A stretch of DNA of 45,491 bases from Defluviitaleaceae bacterium (GTDB lineage: Bacteria > Bacillota > Clostridia > Lachnospirales > WQUN01). The translations under genes were made by a program, and so were the position numbers. The stretch covers positions 1 through 45,491 of the forward strand of contig WRDO01000025.1 in NCBI GenBank assembly GCA_009779755.1, in the 5' to 3' direction. Under the pieces are notes generated by a model. It was not told the DNA's origin, searched no databases, and saw nothing but the letters and a program-made list of their open reading frames with translations. This document shows positions 25,221 to 35,114 of the stretch, piece after piece (the first letter of the stretch is position 1; each line of letters begins with the position of its first letter).

Positions 25221-26461
25221 ATATTGTCCGTATCCACAACCAAATTAATCATATTGCTGTACCACAAAAGCGCGTCGCGATAGGCGATATGGATATCGTC
25301 CACCGTAATGTGGCGCATCAACGCGATACGTGAGATTTCCGCCCACGCGCCTTGCTCGTAGGTAAGGATGAAGTGCAACACCTCGTAGTGCGAGCCGCGT
25401 TTATCAACCAGCGCTTCAAATATAGCGGAGGGTACGAATACCATACCCAACGCATCCTTGATCGGTACGGAGAGTACCACGTCCAGCACGGAGAATAAAC
25501 CCATCAGGAATAAGTTTTCGTTGGCTATCGCCATTTCGAAGTGCTTGCCCATATTTTCGCAGAATTTGGCGCGCAACAGGGATATACGTGTGATTTCGGA
25601 CGGATTGTCGGCGCAGAGGGCGTTCGTCACCGCGGCGGCGACCCATTTGCGTATTTCGCGCTGGCCCAGCATGGCGGCGGCTTGGTTTAGGTTCTTAATT
25701 TCAGTACGTGAAGCGGAGGCGGTGTTCACCAGCTTCATGAACTGCACGGCCAAAGCCATGTCCTGCCGCACCGTGCGGGTAAAGGTTTGGAAGTCGAAGT
25801 CTTCCTGATTTACGATATTAAGTAATTGGATGTAGTTTACTTTTAGCGGCGTGAGCGCATTTTGCTTAGCCGAGGACGGGATATGCACCTTGTAGAACGG
25901 CCCGTCGAACAGGTCAATGCTTGAATGCTTGATCATGTCGAAGATAGGTTGCTCCTCGATGTCGGTCGCTACGACCGTGGCGCGGGGGAATTCCTTTTGG
26001 ACGATGCGTGCGTGACTGACGAGGTGACTGACAGGTAAACGCAGGAACAGGTAATCCGTATAGGGTACGTAGGGCCTGTTTTCCTCCAAGTTGTTTTGAT
26101 AGATGACGGCAAAACGATAACCCAGCTTGTTAAATCGCTTCATGCGTTCAAGCACAGCCGGTTCGGGCTTGGTTCGCTTGTCCATGATGAAAACGATTTT
26201 GCTGGGTTGTTCTTTGATTTCCTTTTCCATATCGGTCATGAGCAGGATTTCGGTGATGGGGACAAACAGGGGCTTATCTTGCGTGAGGGCATCCAGTCCC
26301 ACTTTATTAATAAATTCGAAGAACGGGGAAGTCATGGCCCGATCCAGCGGGTTGGATTTGACGGATTCCAATATGGCGTTGCCGTACTGATAGGAGAGGT
26401 AATAACCCTCAACGATCATGCCGCTGGTGAATAGCGGCTTAGGTACAAGCAAAAAATGCAT
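25217..26461 (-). CDS. EAL-like/HDOD signalling protein (YuxH type)
   Basis: About 414 residues from ATG 26461, with GGAGG upstream; the frame is open to 26524. The N-terminal 190 residues resemble the degenerate EAL part of YuxH proteins (it has no EAL motif, starting FLVPKPLF), so c-di-GMP cleavage is unlikely. The C-terminal HDOD domain, about 200-400, has MALAVQFMKLVNTA and LGQREIRKWV. HDOD proteins act in signalling or regulation. First gene of the minus-strand group that continues with the deacetylase and dnaI-dnaD only by orientation. Confidence 0.78.
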   Translation of the reverse strand: MHFLLVPKPLFTSGMIVEGYYLSYQYGNAILESVKSNPLDRAMTSPFFEFINKVGLDALTQDKPLFVPITEILLMTDMEKEIKEQPSKIVFIMDKRTKPEPAVLERMKRFNKLGYRFAVIYQNNLEENRPYVPYTDYLFLRLPVSHLVSHARIVQKEFPRATVVATDIEEQPIFDMIKHSSIDLFDGPFYKVHIPSSAKQNALTPLKVNYIQLLNIVNQEDFDFQTFTRTVRQDMALAVQFMKLVNTASASRTEIKNLNQAAAMLGQREIRKWVAAAVTNALCADNPSEITRISLLRAKFCENMGKHFEMAIANENLFLMGLFSVLDVVLSVPIKDALGMVFVPSAIFEALVDKRGSHYEVLHFILTYEQGAWAEISRIALMRHITVDDIHIAYRDALLWYSNMINLVVDTDNI

Positions 26462-26532
26462 CGGTCCATCCTCCGTCCATGAGGGCTTTACGCGCATTAT
26501 AACCCATGGATGGGATAGATACAACTGTTTTT

Positions 26533-27399
26533 CTAGCGTTCAATCGCATCCAAAAGGATTCCGATGGGTTTACCGCCGGGGCGGTTTGATCGTTTTAACC
26601 GGAGCAAACACGCGGGATCACCTTGCTTTAATCGATTCATCCCTTCTTGGCAGGAAAGTGTGGCGACAAAACCCAATTCCTCCAGCACCGCTTGCGCTTC
26701 CTTACTGATTACGCCCAACGGATAGGTAAAAGTCGTCGGTATAAAATCCAAATGCTCGTGGCACAAGTTTTGCAACCGTTGCAAATCGGCGCGCAATCGG
26801 GCGTGATATGCCTCGGTGGATTCCCCGTTTCGTTTACCCGCTCCGCCGCGTCCGTGTACGTTGTATCCGTGGCTTTGTATCTCGCATCGGCCCGAATCAT
26901 ACATTTCCTTTATTTGCGGCCACGTAAGGTTGGGGAACTTGCCTTTGGGGTTGGCGGCGTGCTGTTTGGTAAATTTATCGGTGGCTTCACCGATGACCGA
27001 AAACACGGCTTTCATCTTGTATTTTTCCAGCAAGGGCATCACGTAATTCAAATCACCCGTATTACCGTCATCGAAGGTCAACACAATCGGTTTCTTGGGT
27101 AACCGCTTACCCCTTTGCACGAAAGCGATCAAATCCTCCATCACGACGGTTTTGTAACCGTTATCCTTTAAGAAATTTAAATCCGCTTCCAATTCCTTGG
27201 GGGTTATGCCGTACTTACCGATATATTTATTTTTTTCCGTCACCAAATGGTACATGATGATCGGTACATCCGCTTCCTTGTCGCGTTTGAAGAACACCGC
27301 GGCGTCGTCCAAATCTTCGTACTCCTCCGCCGTAACCGTTAAGGGATAAAAAAAGCACACCATCAACAGTGTGCAAAACAATAATAAACACTTTTTCAT
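26533..27399 (-). CDS. Secreted polysaccharide deacetylase
   Basis: About 288 residues from ATG 27399, with AGGAG about 10 nt upstream. The N-terminus is a signal peptide with a hydrophobic core (about 5-22) ending TVTAEE. NodB-homology motifs: VLTFDDGNTGD (catalytic Asp and metal Asp) and the metal His pair in IQSHGYNVHG, followed by TTFTYPLG. It removes acetyl groups from peptidoglycan or another surface polysaccharide outside the cell. Complete. Confidence 0.87.
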   Translation of the reverse strand: MKKCLLLFCTLLMVCFFYPLTVTAEEYEDLDDAAVFFKRDKEADVPIIMYHLVTEKNKYIGKYGITPKELEADLNFLKDNGYKTVVMEDLIAFVQRGKRLPKKPIVLTFDDGNTGDLNYVMPLLEKYKMKAVFSVIGEATDKFTKQHAANPKGKFPNLTWPQIKEMYDSGRCEIQSHGYNVHGRGGAGKRNGESTEAYHARLRADLQRLQNLCHEHLDFIPTTFTYPLGVISKEAQAVLEELGFVATLSCQEGMNRLKQGDPACLLRLKRSNRPGGKPIGILLDAIER

Positions 27400-27445
27400 T
27401 TCGGCACACACTCCTTTTAGGGTAGTATGCCGCTTTTATCAAAAA

Positions 27446-28453
27446 TCAATCATCCGTTTGTTGGTATCTTTTCTTTTCCCGAATATCATCACCAAAAAAC
27501 TTAAACATTTTATAGCTCCCGATAAATCGCGAAACGATACGCTCCGTATACTGGTCCCTTAATTCGGTAATTGTGAGGTTTGAGGAAATAACCGTCGAAC
27601 GCTTGTCCAACAAACGCTGGTTGATCACCTCGAACAAAGCGGAATCGGTAACGATGGTGGAGAACTCCGCGCCCAAATCGTCCAATATCAACAAATCCGC
27701 TTCCTGCACGGTATCCAATTGCCCGCTTTCGTCATCCGCGTTGTCGCGGTTAAAGTGACGCTCCTGTATCAGCTTAAACAAGTGCGGCGCGGTTATGTAT
27801 AATACGATAAAACCTTTGTCCAAAACGGCTTTGGCGATGCAATGGCACAGGAAGGTTTTCCCCAACCCCGTCGTCCCGTAAAAAAACAGGTTTTCATCAC
27901 CGGGCTTAAAATCCTTGGCGAACCGTTCCGCGATCTTACGTACCGCGTTTATATTATCGCGCGGCGAAAGCCCTTCGCTCCCGACAACCGTTTGGCTGAA
28001 GTGCGTCAATTTAAACTTGGCGAAATTTTCCTTTGACAATACACTACCCAAATTCGACATCGCATAACATTTATTGATCATTCGCTGATTAAAGCAATTG
28101 CACCGCTGCGGGGCTGCGTCTTGCAAACCGATAAAACCCGTGTCGGCGCAAACCGAACAGCGGTAAATATCGGTCAGGTAATCTTCGGGTATACCCTCGT
28201 TTAACAATAGAACCCTTTTTTCGTGTGCGAGCGCGCCCGCTTTCCGCTTCGCCTTGGCAACGCCTTCCCCACCCGCCGTCAAAGCCAACCGAGCCAGCGA
28301 CAATCCGATATCGGCCATTTCACGGTCGATTTGCCGCACACGGGGGAGCCTGTTGTACAAGGTGGCTTGCCTCCGCTCACGCAGGTTTTGCGCGGCGGCT
28401 TGGTCGGAATCGTATTCCCGTATGATTTCCCTGAATATATTCGAGCGTTCCAT
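27446..28453 (-). CDS. DnaI/DnaC-type helicase loader ATPase
   Basis: A 335-residue AAA+ ATPase of the replicative helicase loader family. The N-terminus has CSVCADTGFI and a CNCF zinc-binding set near residues 95-120, as in DnaI. Walker A is FYGTTGLGKTF (about 192), Walker B LLILDDLGAE (about 255), with a sensor VISSNLT near 295. It loads the replicative helicase at origins and restart sites. It starts 3 bp after the DnaD-type gene stop, so the two form an operon. Confidence 0.85.
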   Translation of the reverse strand: MERSNIFREIIREYDSDQAAAQNLRERRQATLYNRLPRVRQIDREMADIGLSLARLALTAGGEGVAKAKRKAGALAHEKRVLLLNEGIPEDYLTDIYRCSVCADTGFIGLQDAAPQRCNCFNQRMINKCYAMSNLGSVLSKENFAKFKLTHFSQTVVGSEGLSPRDNINAVRKIAERFAKDFKPGDENLFFYGTTGLGKTFLCHCIAKAVLDKGFIVLYITAPHLFKLIQERHFNRDNADDESGQLDTVQEADLLILDDLGAEFSTIVTDSALFEVINQRLLDKRSTVISSNLTITELRDQYTERIVSRFIGSYKMFKFFGDDIREKKRYQQTDD

Positions 28454-28456
28454 CGA

Positions 28457-29497
28457 TTATCCCTGCAATTCCTTTAAGATATAATCCCGTTGCAATTGTT
28501 CGAACTTCGTGTAGTCGTTTTTCCTTTGCGTAAAATTGGCGAATCGGCTGGCGCGGGGTTTGACCACCCTTGCGGGGGCTTTTACGGTCTCTTTCACCCT
28601 CGCGTGTTCTTCATCGGCAACCTGTACCCCCTCGATCGTGGTGATACCCGCTTTGTGCCACGATTCTATCGTCGTATTCATATGCTTAAGCCTGCTTTTG
28701 ATTAATTGGATCCCTTCGGAACGTTCACACGCCTCGATAATCAGGCTGATCGGTATGTTCCATTCCTTGCGCCACTTGTCGATATGTTTTTTTATCATGG
28801 GTGTGGGGTAGTCGATCCGCTGCCCCATGGCTTGCAAAATATCACGGTATTCACCGAAGAACGTCTGTGAGTATTCCTCCGCTTCGCTTACGGTGGTTAT
28901 GCCGTTATCATACCAGTCAAGGGCGCAGCTTTCTATGTAGTTCAGGTTGCGGATGCCTTTATCGGCGCAATAAGAAAGCAGGTATTCGATTACATCGATG
29001 GGTATACGCAACCAATCGTACAGGCCGAAAACCATATTGAGGTCCGTATATTTAACCAACCCCAACGTTTTTTCCGCGTGCTTAAACAGCCTCTCCACTT
29101 CGCCGCTGTTTTTTTTGTACAATTCCAACTCCTTCGCGTCGTAACCGGGACGTTCACCCGAAATGGCCGATTTAACGGCTTTCGCTTCATTTTTCTTTTT
29201 GCCCCATTGCTCCTGCGGGAGGAATGTCACCGCCACATCGGGCGCGGTACCCTCAAATAAAACAATGCCCGCATTCTCCCAATATCGCCACGCGTTATAC
29301 ACGTCGGATTCAAGGATATTAAAATGCGCGGCGGTTTCCCCCATGGTTAATGCGTTGCCTTCGCTTGTACGGCGAAGGCTGTATATGTAAACCAATGCGT
29401 ATACCGGCGGACAGGTATTCATATAATGATCTATAAAAGGACACGGGACAGCCATCGTCGGACTTTCGTAACCCAATTTCATACGCATCGCTGCCAT
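28457..29497 (-). CDS. DnaD-domain primosome protein
   Basis: About 346 residues from ATG 29497; ATG 29482 (MKLGYES) is also possible, and the frame is open by GTG to 29560. The N-terminal winged-helix part contains GETAAHFNI; the DnaB_2/DnaD helical domain covers about 150-260 and includes SYCADKGIRNLNYIESCALD, and a basic tail follows. DnaD-type proteins remodel origin DNA and help load the helicase with DnaI, the next gene. Start choice uncertain because no clear ribosome binding site is seen. Confidence 0.75.
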   Translation of the reverse strand: MAAMRMKLGYESPTMAVPCPFIDHYMNTCPPVYALVYIYSLRRTSEGNALTMGETAAHFNILESDVYNAWRYWENAGIVLFEGTAPDVAVTFLPQEQWGKKKNEAKAVKSAISGERPGYDAKELELYKKNSGEVERLFKHAEKTLGLVKYTDLNMVFGLYDWLRIPIDVIEYLLSYCADKGIRNLNYIESCALDWYDNGITTVSEAEEYSQTFFGEYRDILQAMGQRIDYPTPMIKKHIDKWRKEWNIPISLIIEACERSEGIQLIKSRLKHMNTTIESWHKAGITTIEGVQVADEEHARVKETVKAPARVVKPRASRFANFTQRKNDYTKFEQLQRDYILKELQG

Positions 29498-29589
29498 TAC
29501 GTCCACAACCTTTTTTGCAATCGTCCTGTAATAATACTCCAATAACGGGGGCTTGAACACGAAAATTTATCAACATAACGGGTCTTATA

Positions 29590-29853
29590 TGTGAATAAGC
29601 CTGTGGATAACGCGGAATACCGCATTTGTTTGATTTTATCGCATTTTGGCGCCAATAATTTTTTGTCAAGAGGAATTTATGCACATCGGTGTGGCGCTTA
29701 ATTGATCCCATACAATCAAAAAAGCCTTTACTTTCAAGGCTTTTTCAAAAATGTGATGTTTTAGCATTCATTTGTTATAAATATATATTGTGTCTATATG
29801 TGTTTTTTACGTGATACATCATGGTTGTTCGATGCTGTGGATACTGTGGATAA
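29590..29853 (-). promoter_or_regulatory. DnaA-box cluster beside dnaD
   Basis: Three sites fit TTATNCACA on the minus strand: TTATTCACA (29598-29590), TTATCCACA (29610-29602) and TTATCCACA (29853-29845). A fourth, GTATCCACA (29844-29836), has one mismatch. All share one direction. The stretch 29561-29859 is gene-free. It also holds a palindrome TTGGCGCCAA (29646-29655), a TTGACA (minus, 29669-29664), and a long inverted repeat of CATTTGTTATAAA near 29768-29780 and 29860-29872. Likely a DnaA-bound control site for dnaD-dnaI. Confidence 0.6.
29719..29745 (-). terminator. Bidirectional terminator after murC
   Basis: AAAAAGCCTT-TACTTTC-AAGGCTTTTT, perfect 10-bp arms with T-runs on both strands. 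It would end murC transcripts. Confidence 0.8.
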
Positions 29854-29859
29854 TGTTGT

Positions 29860-31227
29860 TTATAACAAATGTTCGCCTATTAAATACACGTCTCCCGCCC
29901 CCATCGTAATCAACAAGTCATTCGGGATAAGTTTTTTACGTAGGTACATTTCCGCCGTGTAAAAATCTTCAAAACATTGCACGTCATCTTTATAATCGGA
30001 CATACGTTTGCCTAGCATAGCCGAACTTACGGTCGGGTCAAAGGGTTCCCTTGCCGCGAATATAGGTAATAATAAAACCATGTCGGATTCCTCGAATGCC
30101 TGCGCGAAATCCTCCATCAAATCGCGCGTGCGGGAATACAGGTGCGGTTGGAAGATACATACGATACGGCCCTTGTGCCTCTTTCGGGCGGCGGCAAGGC
30201 AGGCGCGTACTTCCGTTGGGTGATGCGCGTAGTCGTCGATGATATCCACGCCGTTAAAGCTGCCTTTGTATTCGAAGCGGCGCTTAACGCCCTTCGCCGC
30301 TTCCAGTCCCCGCTTGATCACATCCGGTTCGATACCCATTTGTTCCGATACGGCATAACATGCCAATGCGTTCATCATATTACATTGGCCGATTAAAGGC
30401 AGTGCGACCCGCGTCACCCCTTCACCGTTGCGCATCACGTCGAAAATGGGTCTGCCGTTATCATCGAAAACAACATTTTCCGGGAAATAATGGAGGTTCC
30501 GCCGGCAAGCATCGGCATCCTCGCCGAAGGTAACCACCCGACAAGGCAACCCTTCGATTATTTTTTCATACCCCTGTGTTGCCCTGTTAATGAGCAATAC
30601 CCCTTCCGGGCGAATCCTCCGAGCGAATTGTGCAAAGGAATGGATCAACCCGTCCATTCCGCCGTAAAAATCCATATGGTCGGCGTCTACGTTTAGGATC
30701 ACGCCTATATACGGCGTTAATTGGAGGAAGGTGTCCCTATATTCGCAGGCTTCCAATATAAAATACGGGGTTGTACCGATACGGTTGTTAATACCGCTGT
30801 TTACGTTTGCGCCGATGTGTACGGTGGGATCCAACCCCGCGTTAACGGTTACACCCGCCAACAACGCCGTCGTGGTCGTTTTGCCGTGGCTGCCCGCGAC
30901 GCAAATTGTCCTTTCGTATCCGCGCGTGATTTCACCCAGCAAAACCGACCGCTCCATCATGGGGATACCCCTTTCGCGTGCCGCCGCGAACTCGGGGTTG
31001 TCGGGGCGTATCGCCGCCGTATAAACGATCAAATCATGTTCCGATCGTATATTTTCGCCTGTATTGGGTATGTATACTTCTATACCCATCTCTTGCAGGT
31101 GCTTTGTTATTTCCGAGGCTTTGTTGTCCGAACCGCTGACGCGGCAACCGTTTTGTTTTAATATTTTGGCAAGGCCGTTCATGCTGCTGCCGCCGATACC
31201 GATGAAATGGACGTTTTTATACCGCAT
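29860..31227 (-). CDS. murC: UDP-N-acetylmuramate--L-alanine ligase
   Basis: About 455 residues from ATG 31227, with GGAGG upstream; the frame is open to 31239. Motifs: GIGGSSMNGLAKIL near the start for UDP-sugar binding, AGSHGKTTTTALLAG (P-loop, about 108-122) and DYAHHPTEV near residue 325. MurC adds L-alanine to UDP-MurNAc in the cytosol, the first amino acid of the peptidoglycan stem. Length fits. It stands alone, with DnaA boxes and a terminator downstream. Confidence 0.93.
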   Translation of the reverse strand: MRYKNVHFIGIGGSSMNGLAKILKQNGCRVSGSDNKASEITKHLQEMGIEVYIPNTGENIRSEHDLIVYTAAIRPDNPEFAAARERGIPMMERSVLLGEITRGYERTICVAGSHGKTTTTALLAGVTVNAGLDPTVHIGANVNSGINNRIGTTPYFILEACEYRDTFLQLTPYIGVILNVDADHMDFYGGMDGLIHSFAQFARRIRPEGVLLINRATQGYEKIIEGLPCRVVTFGEDADACRRNLHYFPENVVFDDNGRPIFDVMRNGEGVTRVALPLIGQCNMMNALACYAVSEQMGIEPDVIKRGLEAAKGVKRRFEYKGSFNGVDIIDDYAHHPTEVRACLAAARKRHKGRIVCIFQPHLYSRTRDLMEDFAQAFEESDMVLLLPIFAAREPFDPTVSSAMLGKRMSDYKDDVQCFEDFYTAEMYLRKKLIPNDLLITMGAGDVYLIGEHLL

Positions 31228-31328
31228 AAATTCCTCCAAAGTGATAAAAATGCATTATATGAAATATTTTACATTTGTGATATAATAAACCAAATTACCT
31301 AAATTATATACGGGGGAAGGTGAAAATT

Positions 31329-32630
31329 TTGCGGAAAAAAGAAATGATCGCCATGCTTTTGGCCGGCGGGCAAGGCAGCCGATTGGGCGTGCTTACCGCA
31401 ACAAAAGCGAAGCCGGGGGTGAGTTTCGGCGGAAAGTACCGTATTATTGACTTCCCCATGTCAAACTGCGTCAACTCCGGCGTGGACACGGTAGGGGTCC
31501 TCACGCAATACCAGCCGTTGCAACTCAACCAACACATTGGCATCGGTATCCCGTGGGATTTGGACCGTCGTTCGGGGGGTGTGACGATCCTTTCACCCCA
31601 TTTGAAGTCCGACCAAGGCGAATGGTTTACCGGCACAGCCAACGCCATCTACCAAAACATATCATTCATCGAAAAACACAACCCCGAATACGTGCTCATA
31701 CTGGGCGGTGACCATATCTATAAAATGGACTACTCCGCCATGCTCGACTTCCACAAGGTAAACAATGCGGATGTGACGATCGCCGCTTTACAAGTCCCTT
31801 GGGAGGAAGCCCCCCGCTTCGGCTTGATGAACATCTACGACGACCAGCACATCTACGAATTCGAGGAAAAACCCCCCAATCCCAAAAGCAACATGGCCAA
31901 CATGGGTATATACATCTTCAGGTGGGATATCCTGCGGGACGCGTTGGAACGCGACAACAAAATCCACCCCGATTCCGACTTCGGGATGCACGTATTGCCG
32001 ATGCTGCTCAGCGACGGGGCAAGGATGTTCGCCTACCCCTTCAACGATTATTGGCGCGACGTGGGTACGATCGAATCCTATTGGGAAGCGAACATGGATT
32101 TGATCAAAACCGTGCCCGATTTTAACCTGTACGAGGAGTTTAATAAGATATATACCGAATCCGACCATCAACCCCCCATATTTACCGGGCCCGGCGCTAT
32201 CGTGCAGGGCGCGATCCTTTCCGAAGGCTGCGAGGTATTGGGCCATGTGGCGGGTTCGGTGCTGGGGCCGGGCGTTATCGTGGAGGAAGGCGCGTCCGTT
32301 AAGGACTCCATTATTATGGAGGATTGTTATATCGGTAAAAACGCGATTCTGGAACGCTGTATCGTGGACGCGGGCTGTACCGTGGGCGACGGCGTCGTTA
32401 TCGGTTGCCATGGCGGCGGCAACGTCCCCAACAAGCTGCGACCCAAAATCTACGATACGGGTATTACTGTTTTGGGCGAAAATACCGTCGTACCGGACGG
32501 TATGCGCATCGGGCAAAATTGCGTAATCTACGGTGAAACCTATCCGGCGGATTATGCCGACGGGTTTTTGACAAGCGGTGAAAGTATCATTCGCGAGCAT
32601 AAATCATCGGAGGGGGGAATTGAAGCATGA
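31329..32630 (+). CDS. glgC: Glucose-1-phosphate adenylyltransferase
   Basis: About 433 residues. I choose TTG 31329 because GGGGGAAGG is 8 nt upstream and the protein then starts [14 protein letters not shown] like its homologues; GTG 31320 would sit on that site. Features: [12 protein letters not shown] (nucleotide loop), [32 protein letters not shown], and a C-terminal left-handed beta-helix with hexapeptide repeats. It makes ADP-glucose from glucose-1-phosphate and ATP for glycogen. Its stop overlaps the next gene (ATGA). Confidence 0.93.
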   Translation: MRKKEMIAMLLAGGQGSRLGVLTATKAKPGVSFGGKYRIIDFPMSNCVNSGVDTVGVLTQYQPLQLNQHIGIGIPWDLDRRSGGVTILSPHLKSDQGEWFTGTANAIYQNISFIEKHNPEYVLILGGDHIYKMDYSAMLDFHKVNNADVTIAALQVPWEEAPRFGLMNIYDDQHIYEFEEKPPNPKSNMANMGIYIFRWDILRDALERDNKIHPDSDFGMHVLPMLLSDGARMFAYPFNDYWRDVGTIESYWEANMDLIKTVPDFNLYEEFNKIYTESDHQPPIFTGPGAIVQGAILSEGCEVLGHVAGSVLGPGVIVEEGASVKDSIIMEDCYIGKNAILERCIVDAGCTVGDGVVIGCHGGGNVPNKLRPKIYDTGITVLGENTVVPDGMRIGQNCVIYGETYPADYADGFLTSGESIIREHKSSEGGIEA

Positions 32631-33739
32631 GAGCCGTAGGGATTATCTTAGCGGGTGGCGGCAACGAAAGGCTGGCCGAACTTACGACATACCGCACCAC
32701 ATCGGCTATACCCGTGGGCAGTTGCTACCGTACCATCGACTTCCCCCTCAGCAATATGACCAACTCGGGCATAAATAAAGTCGCGATTATCACGCAGCAT
32801 AATTCGCGTTCGTTGCATGACCATTTATCCAGCCCCAAATGGTGGGACTTGGGTTCGAAGCAAGGCGGGATGTTTGTCCTTTCCCCGTATTTGGTGGGCA
32901 CCAATTCCGGTTGGTTTAAGGACACGGCGGATTCCATTTATCAAAACATGTCCTTCCTGCGGCGAAGCAAAGAGGAATATGTCGTTATTTCCTCGGGCGA
33001 CTGCGTGTACAAAATGGACTTTAACGACATGATTGCCTACCACGAACGCAAGAACGCGGATATTACGATTGCATACCGCCGCGTGCCGGATAACGAGGAT
33101 ATCCGTAATTACGGCGTATTGGAATTGGACGAATACGAACGCATGACCGACCTCGAGGAAAAACCGTTGGACCCGCAATCCGATTTGGCGAGCATCGGGG
33201 TGTACGTGATTTCGCGCACACTCTTAATCGAATTGTTGGAAACGATCTCTCGCGAAGGGCGGTATAATTTGGTTCGCGATGTGTTCGCCCGTTACCGCAA
33301 GCAAAAGCGTATCTTCGGTTACCGTTTCGACGGTTATTGGCGTAATTTGGGTAATATTTCTTCATATTTCGATTGCAACATGGATTTCCTAAAGCGTGAT
33401 ATCCGCGCATTGCTGACGATTGAACAACCCTATATTAAAACAAAGCCGAAGGATGAACCGCCGGCAAAATTCAACGCGCGGGCTGTCATTACCAATTGCC
33501 TGATAGGCAGCGGCGCGATCTTGGACGGCAACGCCAACAAAAGCGTTATTTTCCGTAAGGTGTACGCAGGCGAAAATTCACAGATAAGCAACTCGATCAT
33601 CATGGAAGGTACACGCATCGGTGAGGGATGCGTGGTTGAATATGCGATTTTGGATAAAGATGTGGTGTTGTCTCCGGGGATTAATATCATCGGCACGCCG
33701 GAAAAACCGGTCATCTTATCCAAGGGGAGCGTACGTTAA
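32627..33739 (+). CDS. glgD: GlgD, ADP-glucose pyrophosphorylase partner subunit
   Basis: A 370-residue GlgC paralogue, coupled to glgC by an ATGA overlap. The nucleotide loop is altered ([13 protein letters not shown] in place of [11 protein letters not shown]), as is usual for GlgD, whose own catalytic activity is weak or absent. It forms a mixed complex with GlgC and raises its activity. Retained segments include [12 protein letters not shown] and [10 protein letters not shown]. The pair suggests glycogen storage, though no glgA or glgB is in the window. Confidence 0.9.
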   Translation: MRAVGIILAGGGNERLAELTTYRTTSAIPVGSCYRTIDFPLSNMTNSGINKVAIITQHNSRSLHDHLSSPKWWDLGSKQGGMFVLSPYLVGTNSGWFKDTADSIYQNMSFLRRSKEEYVVISSGDCVYKMDFNDMIAYHERKNADITIAYRRVPDNEDIRNYGVLELDEYERMTDLEEKPLDPQSDLASIGVYVISRTLLIELLETISREGRYNLVRDVFARYRKQKRIFGYRFDGYWRNLGNISSYFDCNMDFLKRDIRALLTIEQPYIKTKPKDEPPAKFNARAVITNCLIGSGAILDGNANKSVIFRKVYAGENSQISNSIIMEGTRIGEGCVVEYAILDKDVVLSPGINIIGTPEKPVILSKGSVR

Positions 33740-33768
33740 CGGACGGAGACAATGGAAGGGGCTGCCTT

Positions 33769-34089
33769 ATGGAAATCACGGATGTACGCGTGCGGCGGTT
33801 AAACACGACCAGCTTGCAAACCAATAAAATGCGTGCGATCGTGTCGATTACGCTGAACCACGAATTTGTAGTACATGACATCAAAGTGATACAGGGTACG
33901 GATAAACTCTTCATCGCCATGCCCAGCCGCAAGATGGAAGACGGTACTTATCAGGACATTGCCCACCCCATTAAAGCGGGGTTTAGGGACAAGATCCAAA
34001 CCGCGATACTCGCCAAATACGAAGAGGCTTTGGCAGCCGTATCGTTGGAGGAACGGGAAATTCCCGGGGAAACACCGACCGAAGCGTAA
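33769..34089 (+). CDS. spoVG: SpoVG family regulator
   Basis: A 106-residue protein starting [10 protein letters not shown], with [20 protein letters not shown] and [12 protein letters not shown], the near-invariant SpoVG core, and [14 protein letters not shown] at the end. SpoVG binds nucleic acid and affects sporulation division, metabolism and virulence in Firmicutes. GGAAGGGG lies before ATG 33769. It follows glgD by 29 bp and is followed by a terminator. Confidence 0.93.
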   Translation: MEITDVRVRRLNTTSLQTNKMRAIVSITLNHEFVVHDIKVIQGTDKLFIAMPSRKMEDGTYQDIAHPIKAGFRDKIQTAILAKYEEALAAVSLEEREIPGETPTEA

Positions 34090-34113
34090 GGAATAAATTC
34101 AATTTTAAGTAAT

Positions 34114-34163
34114 ACCGCTCGATTGCGAATCCCATCGGGGTTGATATCAAGCGGTCTTTTTTT
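34114..34163 (+). terminator. Intrinsic terminator after spoVG
   Basis: ACCGCT-C-GAT pairs with ATC-A-AGCGGT, followed by a run of seven T. Confidence 0.7.
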
Positions 34164-34226
34164 GCCTTGATTCATTGCGTTGATAAATACAAATATGTTA
34201 AAATATGTAATTAGAGGTGATGTTAT

Positions 34227-35114
34227 ATGCAAAAACGATTCGAACTCGTAATCGACTCCACCGCCGACATAACGCCCCAATGGGCGGAAGCGTGGGGGGT
34301 TAAAACGACCATCCCGTTTATCGTGACCGTTGACGGTAAGGATTATTTTAATTATTTGGACGAACGTGAAATAAGTACCCAAGCCTTCTACGATCTATTA
34401 CGCGAAGGCAAAACGGGTTCCACCACGCAGATCACACCCTTCCGTTATATTGAGGCGTGGGAACCTATTCTGCAGGAAGGATCGGACATCCTGTATCTTT
34501 GCCTTTCCGGCGCGTTGAGTAAAAGCTATGAGCAAAGCCTGATCGCCGTGCGGGAATTGAAGCAGAAATACCCCGAACGTAAGATCATATCGATCGATTC
34601 GAAGTCGGCTTCGCTGGGTGAAGCGCTGCTCGTTTATTATACCGCTCTGGCGCGCAACGAAGGTAAGTCGTTGGAGGAAACCGCGGAATACGCAAAAACC
34701 CTCATCCCGCGTATCCTGCATTGGATTATGGCGGATGACCTTAACCATTTACGCCGAGGCGGACGCGTATCGGGCGCGTCAGCCTTCGTAGGTACCATGC
34801 TTAAGATCAAACCCATCCTAACCGTGTTCGGTGACGGGCGCTTGGTCCCCGTGTACAAGGCACGCGGCTATAATAAGGCATTCGATTATATAACCAACCG
34901 TATGGAAGTCCACAAAGCGGACCCCAAGCAAATCATCGCCATCGCGCACAGCGATTCGCTTGCATTGGCGGAGCAATTGATGGATAAATTTAATTTTATC
35001 TACGGTCGCTGCGAATTTTTGGTGAATAATATTGGTCCCGTTATCGGCGCGCACACGGGCCCGGGGACGGTCGCGGCGGTATTTTTGGGTGACGGGAGGC
35101 TCAACCATGCGTAG
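34227..35114 (+). CDS. DegV-family fatty acid-binding protein
   Basis: A 295-residue protein with the DegV layout: IDSTADI (about 9-15), TTQITPFRY, CLSGALSKSYEQ, IISIDSKSASLGEAL, DDLNHLRRGGR and a final GPVIGAHTGPGT. DegV/FakB proteins hold a fatty acid for phosphorylation by FakA in phospholipid synthesis. No fakA is in the window. Its stop overlaps the start of the ribbon-helix-helix gene by 8 bp, so the two are co-translated. Confidence 0.9.
   Translation: MQKRFELVIDSTADITPQWAEAWGVKTTIPFIVTVDGKDYFNYLDEREISTQAFYDLLREGKTGSTTQITPFRYIEAWEPILQEGSDILYLCLSGALSKSYEQSLIAVRELKQKYPERKIISIDSKSASLGEALLVYYTALARNEGKSLEETAEYAKTLIPRILHWIMADDLNHLRRGGRVSGASAFVGTMLKIKPILTVFGDGRLVPVYKARGYNKAFDYITNRMEVHKADPKQIIAIAHSDSLALAEQLMDKFNFIYGRCEFLVNNIGPVIGAHTGPGTVAAVFLGDGRLNHA

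Noticed and set aside
29590..29853. Main chromosomal origin
   Set aside because: dnaA and dnaN are not in the window, and only four boxes are present. A regulatory or titration site is more likely.
31788..32600. 270-residue minus frame in glgC
   Set aside because: Antisense shadow of a strongly conserved gene.
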